From NCBI RefSeq assembly GCF_947493125.1, contig NZ_CANLQB010000008.1, positions 200,749 to 264,748 of the forward strand: DNA of 64,000 nucleotides, read 5' to 3'. Both the position numbers and the translations under genes were made by a program. The stretch is from an uncultured Roseobacter sp. Lineage in GTDB: Bacteria > Pseudomonadota > Alphaproteobacteria > Rhodobacterales > Rhodobacteraceae. Under the pieces are notes generated by a model. That model was not told the origin of the DNA. It did no database searches and saw only the letters and a list, made by a program, of their open reading frames with translations. Every line of letters starts with the position of its first letter. Positions within the stretch are counted from its first letter, which is position 1. This document shows, in pieces, positions 1 to 7,048 of the stretch.

Positions 1-1059
1 TTCGCGGCGGGTGAAGGCATCGAGTTCGAAGCCGCCGCCGAGGCTGATCCCGTTGGCCGGGTCGATGGCGGAGACCGCCGCGGAGAGCTGCAGGTTGATC
101 AGGTCGTTGTCGACCACGCGTGGCACGAAGTTCAGCTCCACGCCGAAGGGCTTGAAATCGACGCTGATGGTGTCGTTGTCCTGTGCGATCGGCACCGGGT
201 ACTCGCCACCGGCGAGGAAGTTGGCCTCTTGCCCGGAGAGGGCGACGAGGTTGGGTTCGGCGAGCGTGCGCACGGCCCCCTTGGTTTCCAGCGCTTCGAG
301 CAGCAGGCCGATCTGGACCGAGCCGAGGCTGAAGCCGACGCTGGCGACACCGGCGGCATCGGTGACGTTGGGCAGTGAGCCGCCGCCGCGCAGGTTGGTG
401 TTGTTGGGGTTGGTCGTGGCAAGCCCGGTGCCGAGTGCCGCATCGGAGCCGCCGATGGCAAGCGAGGAGCTGAGCGATTTGGAGACGGTGCGGTTCATCT
501 CGGCGAAGCGCACCTTGAGCATCACCTGCTGGATGCCGCCCACGCTCATCAGGTTGGAGACGCGGTCGGGCGCGTAGCGCGCGGCGAGATCCAGCGCCTT
601 TTGCAGCCGCTGGCTGCTGGAGACCGTGCCCGAGAGCACGATGCCGTCATTGGCGGTGCGCACCTCGATGTTTTCACCCGGCAGGATCTGGCCCAGCCGT
701 TCCTTGAACTCGGTGACGTCGGGCGCGACGCGCACCTCGACGTTGGTGATCAGCTGCCCCGCCGCATCGAGCAGCGTCAGCGTCGTCATGCCGGGGGTCT
801 TGCCCAGCACGTAGATGCTGCGGTCCGACAGCGAGGAGATATCCGCGATGCCGGGGTTCGCGATGCTGAGTTCGGCGAAGGGGATTTCGCTTTCCACCAC
901 CACCGCGCGGTTCATCGGGATGGCCAGCGTCCGGTTGGTGCCCTTGGTGACCACGCGGAGCGTGTCGGCCTGTGCGGAGATCGGCGCGGTGAGCGCCAGT
1001 GGCGACAGGCTGACCGTCAGCCCCAGAAGGGCCGCTTTCAAGAATCCATTCATGTGCAT
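1..1059 (-). CDS. cpaC: Tad/Flp pilus secretin CpaC (RcpA), N-terminal part
   Basis: Outer-membrane secretin of the tight-adherence (Tad) type IVc pilus, through which the Flp pilus is extruded. Only the first 353 codons are in the window; the frame is still open at base 1. The N-terminus is a Sec signal peptide (MHMNGFLKAALLG, then a hydrophobic run ending near ISAQA). A pilus-secretin N domain follows (residues about 30-100), then a BON-like segment (about 105-170, ending VLSGTVSSSQRL) and the start of the secretin domain (VMLKVRFAEMNR). The start at 1059 has AAGGG eight bases upstream; a second ATG at 1053 is also possible. It lies downstream of cpaB and two Flp pilin genes on the same strand, the usual tad order, but a terminator separates it from cpaB, so it probably has its own promoter in 1060-1195. 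Confidence 0.9.
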   Translation of the reverse strand, partial: MHMNGFLKAALLGLTVSLSPLALTAPISAQADTLRVVTKGTNRTLAIPMNRAVVVESEIPFAELSIANPGIADISSLSDRSIYVLGKTPGMTTLTLLDAAGQLITNVEVRVAPDVTEFKERLGQILPGENIEVRTANDGIVLSGTVSSSQRLQKALDLAARYAPDRVSNLMSVGGIQQVMLKVRFAEMNRTVSKSLSSSLAIGGSDAALGTGLATTNPNNTNLRGGGSLPNVTDAAGVASVGFSLGSVQIGLLLEALETKGAVRTLAEPNLVALSGQEANFLAGGEYPVPIAQDNDTISVDFKPFGVELNFVPRVVDNDLINLQLSAAVSAIDPANGISLGGGFELDAFTRRE

Positions 1060-1195
1060 GTGACCTGCCCTTTTTGATCACGCCTCGGTTCCGGGTCTTA
1101 ATGCCCGCATAAATTGTACTGTGCGTCGGTTTTGATTTTTTTGCAAGAATCAAGGGGTTCTGCACTGGCCTTTATGTGGATAAATGGCAACAGGC

Positions 1196-1233
1196 GCAAA
1201 AAAGACAGGCGCCGCGGGGACGCGACGCCTGCT
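1196..1233 (-). terminator. Intrinsic terminator after cpaB
   Basis: Read on the minus strand, a GC-rich stem (GCAGGCG pairing with CGCCTG, extended by CGCG/CGCG) is followed directly by a run of six T. It starts about 20 bases after the cpaB stop codon and lies before cpaC. Confidence 0.75.
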
Positions 1234-1252
1234 GTAATCTGTTGGTTTTGCT

Positions 1253-2101
1253 TCAGTTTGTGCAGGGGATCGGGATTGCCACGACCTCGGCCCCGCGGCG
1301 TGTGCGGATGCTGCATTCGCGCTGTTTTTGCACCTTTGGCTTCGGGGCCGCCTGTTTGAGGCCGAGCAGGGAGACCTGATCCACCTGGATTTCGCTCAGT
1401 TCGGTGTCATCGCCGATCCCCACAAGCGCGAGCGACAGCGTGCCTGTCGACTGGGCCTGGGCGAGCGCGGCCACCTGTTCGGGGCGCACCGCGACGGTCA
1501 CCGTGCGGGCGATGCGCGCGCCAGAGAGGGTCTCGTCGTTCTGGTCGACCGCGATCAGCTGGATGGAGGTGTCGATCAGCTGTGTGACATCCTCGCTCCC
1601 GTTGGCGGTCTCGACCCGGCCGGTCCAGTAGACATCCACCCGGTCGCCCGGGCGCAGGAAGCCGGAGACGCCGCTGGCCACGTCAACGCGGAGGGCGAAG
1701 GCGCGCATGCCCTTCTCGAGCCGCGTGGTCAGGCCGATGTCCTCGCCGGGCTTGGTGACCTTCACGGCCATCACCGGCTCGTCCACTTCCATCGGGCGGA
1801 CGATGCGCCGCGGCTCGTCGGTGTCTTCGGGGAACAACGCCTCGAGCGTGTTGAACGTGCCCTGGGGCAGGGAGGTCTGAGGCCAGGCGACGGCGCGCAC
1901 GTCCTCCTTGGCCAGTGTCTCGCCGTACTTCAGGCTGCGCGTGGCCACATAGACCGTCTGGGTCGGAACCACCTGTTGCTGGTTCTGCTGGGCGCGGGCC
2001 AGCTCGGCCTGATAGGCGCCGATGTAGTTTTTGGCCATATAGACCGCGCCGCCTGCAAGGGCGACGCCAGCCAGAAGCACCAATCCGAATATCATTCGCA
2101 T
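1253..2101 (-). CDS. cpaB: Flp pilus assembly protein CpaB (RcpC)
   Basis: Periplasmic, membrane-anchored Tad pilus assembly factor, 282 residues. One N-terminal hydrophobic segment (MRMIFGLVLLAGVALAGGAV) anchors it. A SAF-like domain follows (about residues 45-115, TVYVATRSLKYGETLAKEDV), then the RcpC/CpaB domain (SGFLRPGDRVDVYWTGR and following). The frame is open for 19 more codons upstream, but ATG at 2101 is preferred: it begins right at the membrane anchor and has GAGG nine bases upstream. The C-terminus carries two cysteines (QRECSIRTRR and IPIPCTN) that could form a disulfide. Neighbours are two Flp pilins upstream and the CpaC secretin downstream. Confidence 0.9.
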   Translation of the reverse strand: MRMIFGLVLLAGVALAGGAVYMAKNYIGAYQAELARAQQNQQQVVPTQTVYVATRSLKYGETLAKEDVRAVAWPQTSLPQGTFNTLEALFPEDTDEPRRIVRPMEVDEPVMAVKVTKPGEDIGLTTRLEKGMRAFALRVDVASGVSGFLRPGDRVDVYWTGRVETANGSEDVTQLIDTSIQLIAVDQNDETLSGARIARTVTVAVRPEQVAALAQAQSTGTLSLALVGIGDDTELSEIQVDQVSLLGLKQAAPKPKVQKQRECSIRTRRGAEVVAIPIPCTN

Positions 2102-2289
2102 AATCTCACACCTCGTGTCTCGATGGCACCGTCCGCAAACGGAGTGTTTGGAGACCAAGATCGCCCGTGATTGTGGCGATTTCGCGGTCAGGCGGTGTCG
2201 GCGCGGTGGTTTTCAACCGGATTGCGCAACAATCGCGCGAAATGGTCGGGCTGTGGCCAATCGGCCCGGGCGGCCTCTCGCGCGGATGG

Positions 2290-2322
2290 AAAAAGCCGCC
2301 CCCAGTCAAGGGGAGCGGCTTC
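2290..2322 (-). terminator. Intrinsic terminator after the second Flp pilin
   Basis: On the minus strand AAGCCGCTCCCC pairs with GGGGGCGGCTT around a loop of about six bases and is followed by TTTTTCC. It lies 23 bases after the pilin stop codon and before cpaB. Confidence 0.8.
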
Positions 2323-2344
2323 GAGTACAGTGCGTTGCGCAGGG

Positions 2345-2545
2345 TTACTCTGAGGGCAGACCGATCTCTCCAACGACCTGGGAGCCGAGGAAACTGTCGG
2401 TTTCCGCCGTCAGACCGGATGAGCCGGCCTGCAATTGAATAACCAGCAAGGTTGCCAATCCAACCACTGCGGCGGTCAAGACCACCCAGTCTACAGTTAC
2501 AGCCCCGGCCTCGTCTTCTTTGAAATTCTGAAACGCTTTCAACAT
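2345..2545 (-). CDS. flp: Flp-family type IVc pilin (second copy)
   Basis: Small pilin of about 66 residues, the structural subunit of the Tad pilus. It has a short charged leader (MLKAFQNFKEDEAG), then the conserved Gly-AVTVDWVVLTAA stretch and one hydrophobic helix. In classical Flp pilins the position five residues after the cleavage Gly is Glu followed by Tyr; here it is Asp-Trp, as in the other copy. ATG at 2545 is chosen; a TTG at 2560 with CAGG eight bases upstream would add MKARR. The protein shares DE(A/D)GAVTVDWVVLTAAVVGLA with the pilin at 2657-2893 but has a different, shorter C-terminus. It lies between two terminators, so its transcript is probably regulated separately. Confidence 0.85.
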   Translation of the reverse strand: MLKAFQNFKEDEAGAVTVDWVVLTAAVVGLATLLVIQLQAGSSGLTAETDSFLGSQVVGEIGLPSE

Positions 2546-2585
2546 GCGACGTGCTTTCAATTTGGGAACCTGTCAGGGGTCCGGG

Positions 2586-2625
2586 TAAAAGAAGGGCCGC
2601 GTTCACGCGAATGAAGCGGCCCCCA
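2586..2625 (-). terminator. Intrinsic terminator after the first Flp pilin
   Basis: On the minus strand GGGCCGC and GCGGCCC flank a 15-base loop and are followed by TTCTTTT. It begins about 30 bases after the stop codon of the upstream pilin gene, so most transcripts would end after this highly expressed subunit. Confidence 0.8.
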
Positions 2626-2656
2626 TATTTGAGTTCAGACTGTCGTGCCTGAGTGC

Positions 2657-2893
2657 TTACCCGCCAGGAGCAGGATCCACCGGCTCTTCTTCGCCGCCAC
2701 CTGCGCCGCCGATGTTGCCGACTTCCTGCACGCCCAGGAAGGACGATGTGTTGTTGGTCAGGGTGGTTGCACCGTTCTGGATGGAGCCGTAGGCCGCGAT
2801 GGCCAGGCCCACAACGGCTGCGGTCAGCACGACCCAGTCAACCGTAACGGCACCGTCTTCGTCTTTGCGGAAGTTCTTGATAAAGTTCATCAT
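2657..2893 (-). CDS. flp: Flp-family type IVc pilin (first copy)
   Basis: Pilin subunit of about 78 residues, probably the main Flp pilin because it is first in the tad locus and has the best ribosome site (GGAGG eight bases before ATG 2893; ATG 2890 is the alternative). Leader MMNFIKNFRKDEDG, then AVTVDWVVLTAAVVGLA, one transmembrane helix, a Thr/Asn-rich segment and a Gly/Glu/Pro-rich tail (GGAGGGEEEPVDPAPGG). The Asp-Trp pair replaces the usual Flp Glu-Tyr. The leader would be removed by a TadV/CpaA-type prepilin peptidase, which is not in the window. Confidence 0.9.
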   Translation of the reverse strand: MMNFIKNFRKDEDGAVTVDWVVLTAAVVGLAIAAYGSIQNGATTLTNNTSSFLGVQEVGNIGGAGGGEEEPVDPAPGG

Positions 2894-3233
2894 TGCATGT
2901 CCCTCCAAAGGATCACTCGATTGCATTTGCTAACCTTGCCGTCCTCCGAGCCTTCTCTCTCACTCTCGCAACAGGCTCGTCCGACTTGGTATGGAGCCAT
3001 ATAGCCAAGGGATTGGGGCATGATTTTGGCGGCAAATGTGACTTTTGCGGATTCGGCGGCGAAAACCGCTGGAAAAATCACAAAGCACTGATTTCAAATG
3101 AAAAGAAAACCTTCCCCTGTTTACATTTCATTAAAGAGACCCCTGAATGTGGCAAAATCGCCGTGCTCTTGTCGCGGAGTCACTGGTCTGGGCGGGCGTT
3201 CTCTGCAATGCTGAGCCCATAAGAACGCAAAAA
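2894..3233. other. Divergent intergenic region, pilin / lytic transglycosylase
   Basis: 340 bases without a convincing gene, clearly more AT-rich than its surroundings, between divergently transcribed genes. It must hold the promoter of the Flp pilin (minus strand) and that of the transglycosylase (plus strand). I see no clear sigma-54 element, CtrA box, long repeat or RNA gene. Open frames here read into the neighbouring genes and lack their own ribosome sites. Confidence 0.6.
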
Positions 3234-4067
3234 ATGCGAGCAGTTCAGATGTGCAGGCTTCTCCTGAGCGTGGTTCTGGCCACGGCGCTCTCGGTGCCGG
3301 GTGTGACGGCGGATACGCCGCGGCCCTTTCCCGTCTTCGAGGCCAAGCGCATCGGCGTGCCGCAGCTGGGCCAGAAGCGGATCACCGTGCAGATCGACCC
3401 CGACGCGCAGAAGGCGGCGCTGGCGGTGCCGGAGCCTGTGGCACCGGATCCGCAGAGCGATGCGCCCGCCCCGGCTCGGCCCGTCGGGCAGTACAGCTGG
3501 TTCTGGGACAAGGTGTCGCCCTCGATCTTCGACGTGCAGCCGGGGCGGCTGGACGCGATCATGGATGTGATCACCGGCTCCGGGCAGATCGCGGCGCCGC
3601 GGCTGCAGCATATGCAGAGCATCGCCCAGGCCAATGGGCGGCACATCCTCGCATCGACGGTGGGCACACAGGTGTCGCCGGCGCTGGTTCTGGCGGTGAT
3701 CTCGGTGGAATCGGCCGGCGAGGTCGAGGCGGTGAGCCGGGTGGGGGCGCAGGGTCTGATGCAGCTGATGCCGGCCACGGCGGCCCGGTTCGGTGTGACC
3801 GACAGTTTTGCCGCTGCGGAGAACATTGCAGGCGGGGTGAAATATCTCGACTGGCTGATGCGCGAGTTCGGAGGTGATCCGGTGCTGGTGCTGGCGGGAT
3901 ACAATGCGGGCGAGGGGTCGGTGCGGACCCATGACGGGGTGCCCCCCTTCGCCGAGACCCGGGACTATGTGCCCAAGGTGCTGGCCGCCTTCCAGGTGGC
4001 GCGGGGCCTGTGCCTGACGCCGCCGGAACTGATCACCGATGGCTGCGTCTTTGCGGTGCTGAAGTAG
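3234..4067 (+). CDS. Secreted lytic transglycosylase (SLT domain)
   Basis: Periplasmic murein-cleaving enzyme, 277 residues from ATG 3234. It starts with a signal peptide (MRAVQMCRLLLSVVLATALS) and a proline/alanine-rich linker. The SLT (goose-lysozyme-like) domain covers about residues 135-265. The catalytic Glu is E159 in ISVESAGEVEAVS; further family motifs are GLMQLMPATAARFGV and VLAGYNAGEG. The frame is open back to 3147, but the extra residues precede the signal peptide and look non-coding. The ribosome site is weak. It stands alone. Its place beside the tad locus would suit local opening of the cell wall for pilus assembly, but that is inference. Cysteines near the C-terminus (LCLTPP, DGCVF) may form a disulfide. 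Confidence 0.85.
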   Translation: MRAVQMCRLLLSVVLATALSVPGVTADTPRPFPVFEAKRIGVPQLGQKRITVQIDPDAQKAALAVPEPVAPDPQSDAPAPARPVGQYSWFWDKVSPSIFDVQPGRLDAIMDVITGSGQIAAPRLQHMQSIAQANGRHILASTVGTQVSPALVLAVISVESAGEVEAVSRVGAQGLMQLMPATAARFGVTDSFAAAENIAGGVKYLDWLMREFGGDPVLVLAGYNAGEGSVRTHDGVPPFAETRDYVPKVLAAFQVARGLCLTPPELITDGCVFAVLK

Positions 4068-4107
4068 CGCGTCGGGACGAATGCCGGGCACTTGCCTCTG
4101 AGCCGGA

Positions 4108-4132
4108 CCGCCCGGCGGTTTTCGCCGGGCCG
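4108..4132. terminator. Hairpin after the lytic transglycosylase
   Basis: GCCCGGCG (4110-4117) and CGCCGGGC (4123-4130) form a perfect 8-bp stem with a GTTTT loop, about 43 bases past the stop codon. There is no T-tract, so it may block RNA decay rather than terminate. Confidence 0.45.
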
Positions 4133-4209
4133 CGCCCGACCCCCCTTCGATGGGGGGTGAGGGCGCTGACTGTCCGGTCTCGCACGGGGTGTGGGTGCCT
4201 GCGGGCCTC

Positions 4210-4497
4210 TCAGACGTTGAACACGTCCGCCCAGTCCGGGTGCTTGCGCCGCTGGGCGTTCACGAAGGGACAGAGCGGGACGATCTTGAACCCCTCGGCG
4301 CGCGCATCCTCGACCAGCCGGATCACCAGCGCTTCCCCTGCGCCGGTGCCGCGCAGCGCCTCGGGCACGGCGGTGTGATCGGCAATCACCGTTTGCGGCG
4401 AGAGGATGGAATAAGTCAGATCCGCCTCATGCCCGTCGCGGACCAGCACATAGCGGCCCTTGGCGCCCTCGACGACGCGGGTGATCGGATCAGACAA
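4210..4497 (-). CDS. Small GNAT-fold N-acetyltransferase-like protein (COG2388 type)
   Basis: A 95-residue single-domain protein of the short GNAT group (YjdJ/NATD1-like, COG2388). The acetyl-CoA-binding segment is recognisable as [18 protein letters not shown], followed by [21 protein letters not shown], which is typical of this group. Its substrate is unknown. The start overlaps the end of scoB by 8 bases, so it is translationally coupled and is the last gene of the scoA-LOV kinase-scoB operon. Whether it modifies a protein of that operon cannot be told from sequence. Confidence 0.8.
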   Translation of the reverse strand: MSDPITRVVEGAKGRYVLVRDGHEADLTYSILSPQTVIADHTAVPEALRGTGAGEALVIRLVEDARAEGFKIVPLCPFVNAQRRKHPDWADVFNV

Positions 4498-5113
4498 GTG
4501 TCGCCTCGGTGGCGGCGCGCAGTTCCTCTTCCGTCACGCCCTCGGCGGTCTCGACGATCTTCAGCCCGCCCTCGACCACGTCGAGCACGCCGAGGTTGGT
4601 GATGATCCGGTCGACCACACCCTTGCCGGTGAGCGGCAGGGTGCAGTCTTTCAGCAGCTTCGACTCGCCGTGCTTGTTGGTGTGGTCCATGACAACGATG
4701 ACGCGCCCGACGCCGGCGACGAGGTCCATCGCCCCGCCCATGCCCTTGACGAGCTTGCCGGGGATCATCCAGTTGGCGAGATCGCCGTTCTCGGCCACTT
4801 CCATGGCACCGAGGATGGCGGCGGCGATCTTGCCGCCGCGGATCATGCCGAAGCTGGTGGCGCTGTCGAAATAGGAGGTGCGGCGCAGCTCGGTGATGGT
4901 CTGCTTGCCGGCGTTGATCAGGTCCGCGTCCTCTTCACCCTCCAGCGGGAAGGGGCCCATGCCGAGCATGCCGTTTTCGGACTGCAGGGTGATGTCCTTG
5001 TCGCCCACGTAGTTCGCCACCAGCGTCGGGATGCCGATGCCGAGATTGACATACATGCCGTCTTCCAGTTCCTCGGCCGCGCGGGCGGCCATTTGATTGC
5101 GGTCCCAAGGCAT
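4490..5113 (-). CDS. scoB: 3-oxoacid CoA-transferase subunit B
   Basis: Beta subunit of succinyl-CoA:3-ketoacid CoA-transferase, 207 residues. It moves CoA from succinyl-CoA to acetoacetate and so feeds ketone bodies or PHB breakdown products into acetyl-CoA. The active-site glutamate lies in the family motif [10 protein letters not shown] (near residue 46), and [13 protein letters not shown] is the glycine-rich motif near the N-terminus. AGGATCACC seven bases before ATG 5113 supports the start. In most bacteria scoB directly follows scoA; here a LOV sensor kinase gene lies between them (9-base gap before scoB), so all are expected on one transcript. Confidence 0.92.
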   Translation of the reverse strand: MPWDRNQMAARAAEELEDGMYVNLGIGIPTLVANYVGDKDITLQSENGMLGMGPFPLEGEEDADLINAGKQTITELRRTSYFDSATSFGMIRGGKIAAAILGAMEVAENGDLANWMIPGKLVKGMGGAMDLVAGVGRVIVVMDHTNKHGESKLLKDCTLPLTGKGVVDRIITNLGVLDVVEGGLKIVETAEGVTEEELRAATEATLV

Positions 5114-5122
5114 CAGGTGATC

Positions 5123-6151
5123 CTATTCTGTGATGGAAGCGCCCGCAGGCACATCGATGGTGACAAAACTGCCCGCAGCACCCCGGCCAAGCTGCAGCGT
5201 GCCCTCCAGCCCCTCGATCAGGCCGTTCACGATGCGGCCGCCGACGGTGGAGGGGTTGGGCCAGGACATGGTCTGCGGGATGCCGACGCCGTCGTCGGAG
5301 ACGGTGACGCGCAGCCCGCCGGCGCTGAGCTGCGACATGCGCACCTCGACGAGCCCGGTGTCGATCCGCTCGAAGGCGTGCATGAAGGCGTTGGTCAGCA
5401 CTTCCGAGACCACGAGGCCGACGCGGCTGGCCGTCTCGATGGGCACTTCCAGCGGATCGATCTGCATGTTGAGGCGAATGCCGGAGCGGCCATAGACATG
5501 GCCGATGGCGCAGCAGAGCCGCGACAGGTAGCTCGCCATCTGGATATGGTCGCGGTTGGAGTGCTGATCGGAGAGCTTCATCTCTTCGTAGAGCAGCTGC
5601 AGCGTCTCGATCCGGCGGCTGAGCGCGGCATATTCGGCGGGCACCGAGGTGGAGTTCGACTGGTGCCGGATCATGCCGATGATCATCGACATATCGGTCT
5701 CGACCCGGTCCTGGATCTCGGTCAGTTGCGCGTTGATCTTCTCGGGCGCGCTGCCGCGCTCTTCTTGGCGCAGCTCCTTCTGCACGCCGACAAAATACTG
5801 CACCTCGCCCGCGTCATCGCAGATCGGCGCGATCACGAGGCGGTTGAGGAAGGGCTCGCCATTGGCGCGGTAGTTCAGAATGTCGGTGCTGACGGATTCG
5901 CGGGCCTCGATCCCGCGGCGAATGAGATCGACCGCTGCCTTGTCCGTCTCCTCGCCCTGCAGGAAGCGGCAGTTGCGCCCGATGGCGGCGCTGCGGGCAA
6001 AGCCGGTCTGCCGGGTGAAGGCGTGGTTCACATAGACGATCGGGTTGTCTTCCAAGTGCGGGTTGGTGACCACCATCGACACCTGCGTGCGGCTGAAGCC
6101 CTCAAACGCCAGGTCCTCGACCAGATCTTTATCAACGGTGTCTGCTGCCAT
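5123..6151 (-). CDS. LOV-domain sensor histidine kinase-like protein
   Basis: Predicted cytoplasmic blue-light sensor of 342 residues, with no membrane segment or signal peptide. The LOV (PAS) domain covers about residues 12-125: the flavin-adduct cysteine is C61 in GRNCRFLQG, and NYRANGEPFLNRL and YFVGVQKEL supply the other flavin contacts. A HisKA_2/HWE-type dimerisation region (about 140-200) and an HATPase domain (about 240-336) follow. The HATPase has an N-box Asn (N254, SEVLTNAFMHAF), the DxGxG motif (D287, SDDGVGIP) and a G2-like loop. In the dimerisation helix, where the family has a histidine before Arg-Val-Lys-Asn, this protein reads EIQDRVETDM, with Asp148 at the phospho-acceptor position. 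ATG 6151 is chosen: an upstream extension would overlap scoA by about 200 bases. Gaps to scoA and scoB are 10 and 9 bases. Confidence 0.88.
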   Translation of the reverse strand: MAADTVDKDLVEDLAFEGFSRTQVSMVVTNPHLEDNPIVYVNHAFTRQTGFARSAAIGRNCRFLQGEETDKAAVDLIRRGIEARESVSTDILNYRANGEPFLNRLVIAPICDDAGEVQYFVGVQKELRQEERGSAPEKINAQLTEIQDRVETDMSMIIGMIRHQSNSTSVPAEYAALSRRIETLQLLYEEMKLSDQHSNRDHIQMASYLSRLCCAIGHVYGRSGIRLNMQIDPLEVPIETASRVGLVVSEVLTNAFMHAFERIDTGLVEVRMSQLSAGGLRVTVSDDGVGIPQTMSWPNPSTVGGRIVNGLIEGLEGTLQLGRGAAGSFVTIDVPAGASITE

Positions 6152-6161
6152 CGTCGTCACT

Positions 6162-6875
6162 CTACGCTGCGCGCGTGGTCCTTTGTTCGATGCGTTTTTC
6201 ATGTGCGCCCTGGACGATCCGGTGCACATAGATGCCCGGAAGATGGATCGCATCCGGGTCGAGCGTGCCCAGCGGCACGATTTCTTCGACCTCGGCCACG
6301 CACACCTTTCCGCACATCGCCGCCGGCGGGTTGAAGTTGCGCGCGGTTTTGCGGAACACAAGGTTGCCCGAGGGATCCGCCTTCCAGGCCTTCACGATGG
6401 AAAGATCCGCGAAGATGCCGCGTTCGAGGATATAGGTCTCCTCGGCGCCGTCCGGTCCCGTGGGAAACTCCTTGTGCTCCTTGCCCTCGGCGATCACCGT
6501 GCCGACGCCTGTCTTGGTATAAAAGCCGGGGATCCCGCAGCCGCCCGCGCGCATGCGCTCAGCCAGCGTGCCCTGCGGGTTGAACTCCAGCTCCAGCTCG
6601 CCGGAGAGATACTGGCGCATGAATTCGGCGTTTTCCCCCACATAGGAGGAGATCATCTTCTTGACCTGCTTGGTCTGCAACAGGATGCCAATGCCAAAGT
6701 CGTCAACGCCCGCATTGTTGGAAGCGAAGGTGAGATCCTTGGTGCCGGCGTCCTTGATCGCCTGCAACAGCAGTTCAGGGATGCCGCAGAGGCCAAACCC
6801 GCCTGCCGCGATCAGCATGCCGTCTCGCAGCACACCATCCAGCGCCGAGGACGCCGTGTCGTAAATCTTGGTCAT
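6162..6875 (-). CDS. scoA: 3-oxoacid CoA-transferase subunit A
   Basis: Alpha subunit of succinyl-CoA:3-ketoacid CoA-transferase, 237 residues, the normal length. The N-terminal CoA-transferase motif GGFGLCGIPELLLQAI and SNNAGVDDFGIGILL are clear, as are GGCGIPGFYT and TARNFNPPAAMCGK further on. GGGAG six bases before ATG 6875 is a good ribosome site. It is first in an operon with the LOV kinase, scoB and a GNAT protein. The upstream region carries a TTTGAC-N4-GTCAAA palindrome that may be its operator. Confidence 0.93.
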   Translation of the reverse strand: MTKIYDTASSALDGVLRDGMLIAAGGFGLCGIPELLLQAIKDAGTKDLTFASNNAGVDDFGIGILLQTKQVKKMISSYVGENAEFMRQYLSGELELEFNPQGTLAERMRAGGCGIPGFYTKTGVGTVIAEGKEHKEFPTGPDGAEETYILERGIFADLSIVKAWKADPSGNLVFRKTARNFNPPAAMCGKVCVAEVEEIVPLGTLDPDAIHLPGIYVHRIVQGAHEKRIEQRTTRAA

Positions 6876-6976
6876 GTCGCTCCCTTGGTCCGGGCAGATT
6901 GTCCGGAGGCTTTTGCAGGCCGCGTGGCGGTCGGACTACAGATTCCACCTGATTTTCCGCGCGAGTATAGACACAG

Positions 6977-6992
6977 TTTGACATTGGTCAAA
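6977..6992. promoter_or_regulatory. Inverted repeat upstream of scoA, candidate operator
   Basis: TTTGAC and GTCAAA flank ATTG, a perfect 6-bp inverted repeat about 100 bases upstream of the scoA start codon. Its size suits a TetR- or GntR-type dimer. No regulator gene is adjacent, so the binding protein is unknown. Confidence 0.4.
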
Positions 6993-7048
6993 CCGGTTTG
7001 GGCCTGTGCCGGTGCGTGCGGATGGATTTCACGCAGCGCGTTGCGCTG

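Noticed and set aside
4460..6334. A 624-codon plus-strand frame over scoB and the LOV kinase, and a similar 561-codon minus-strand frame over the SulP gene (26534-28219)
   Set aside because: Both are antisense to well-supported families, rich in His, Asp and Arg repeats typical of mirrored third-position GC, and have no motifs or ribosome sites.
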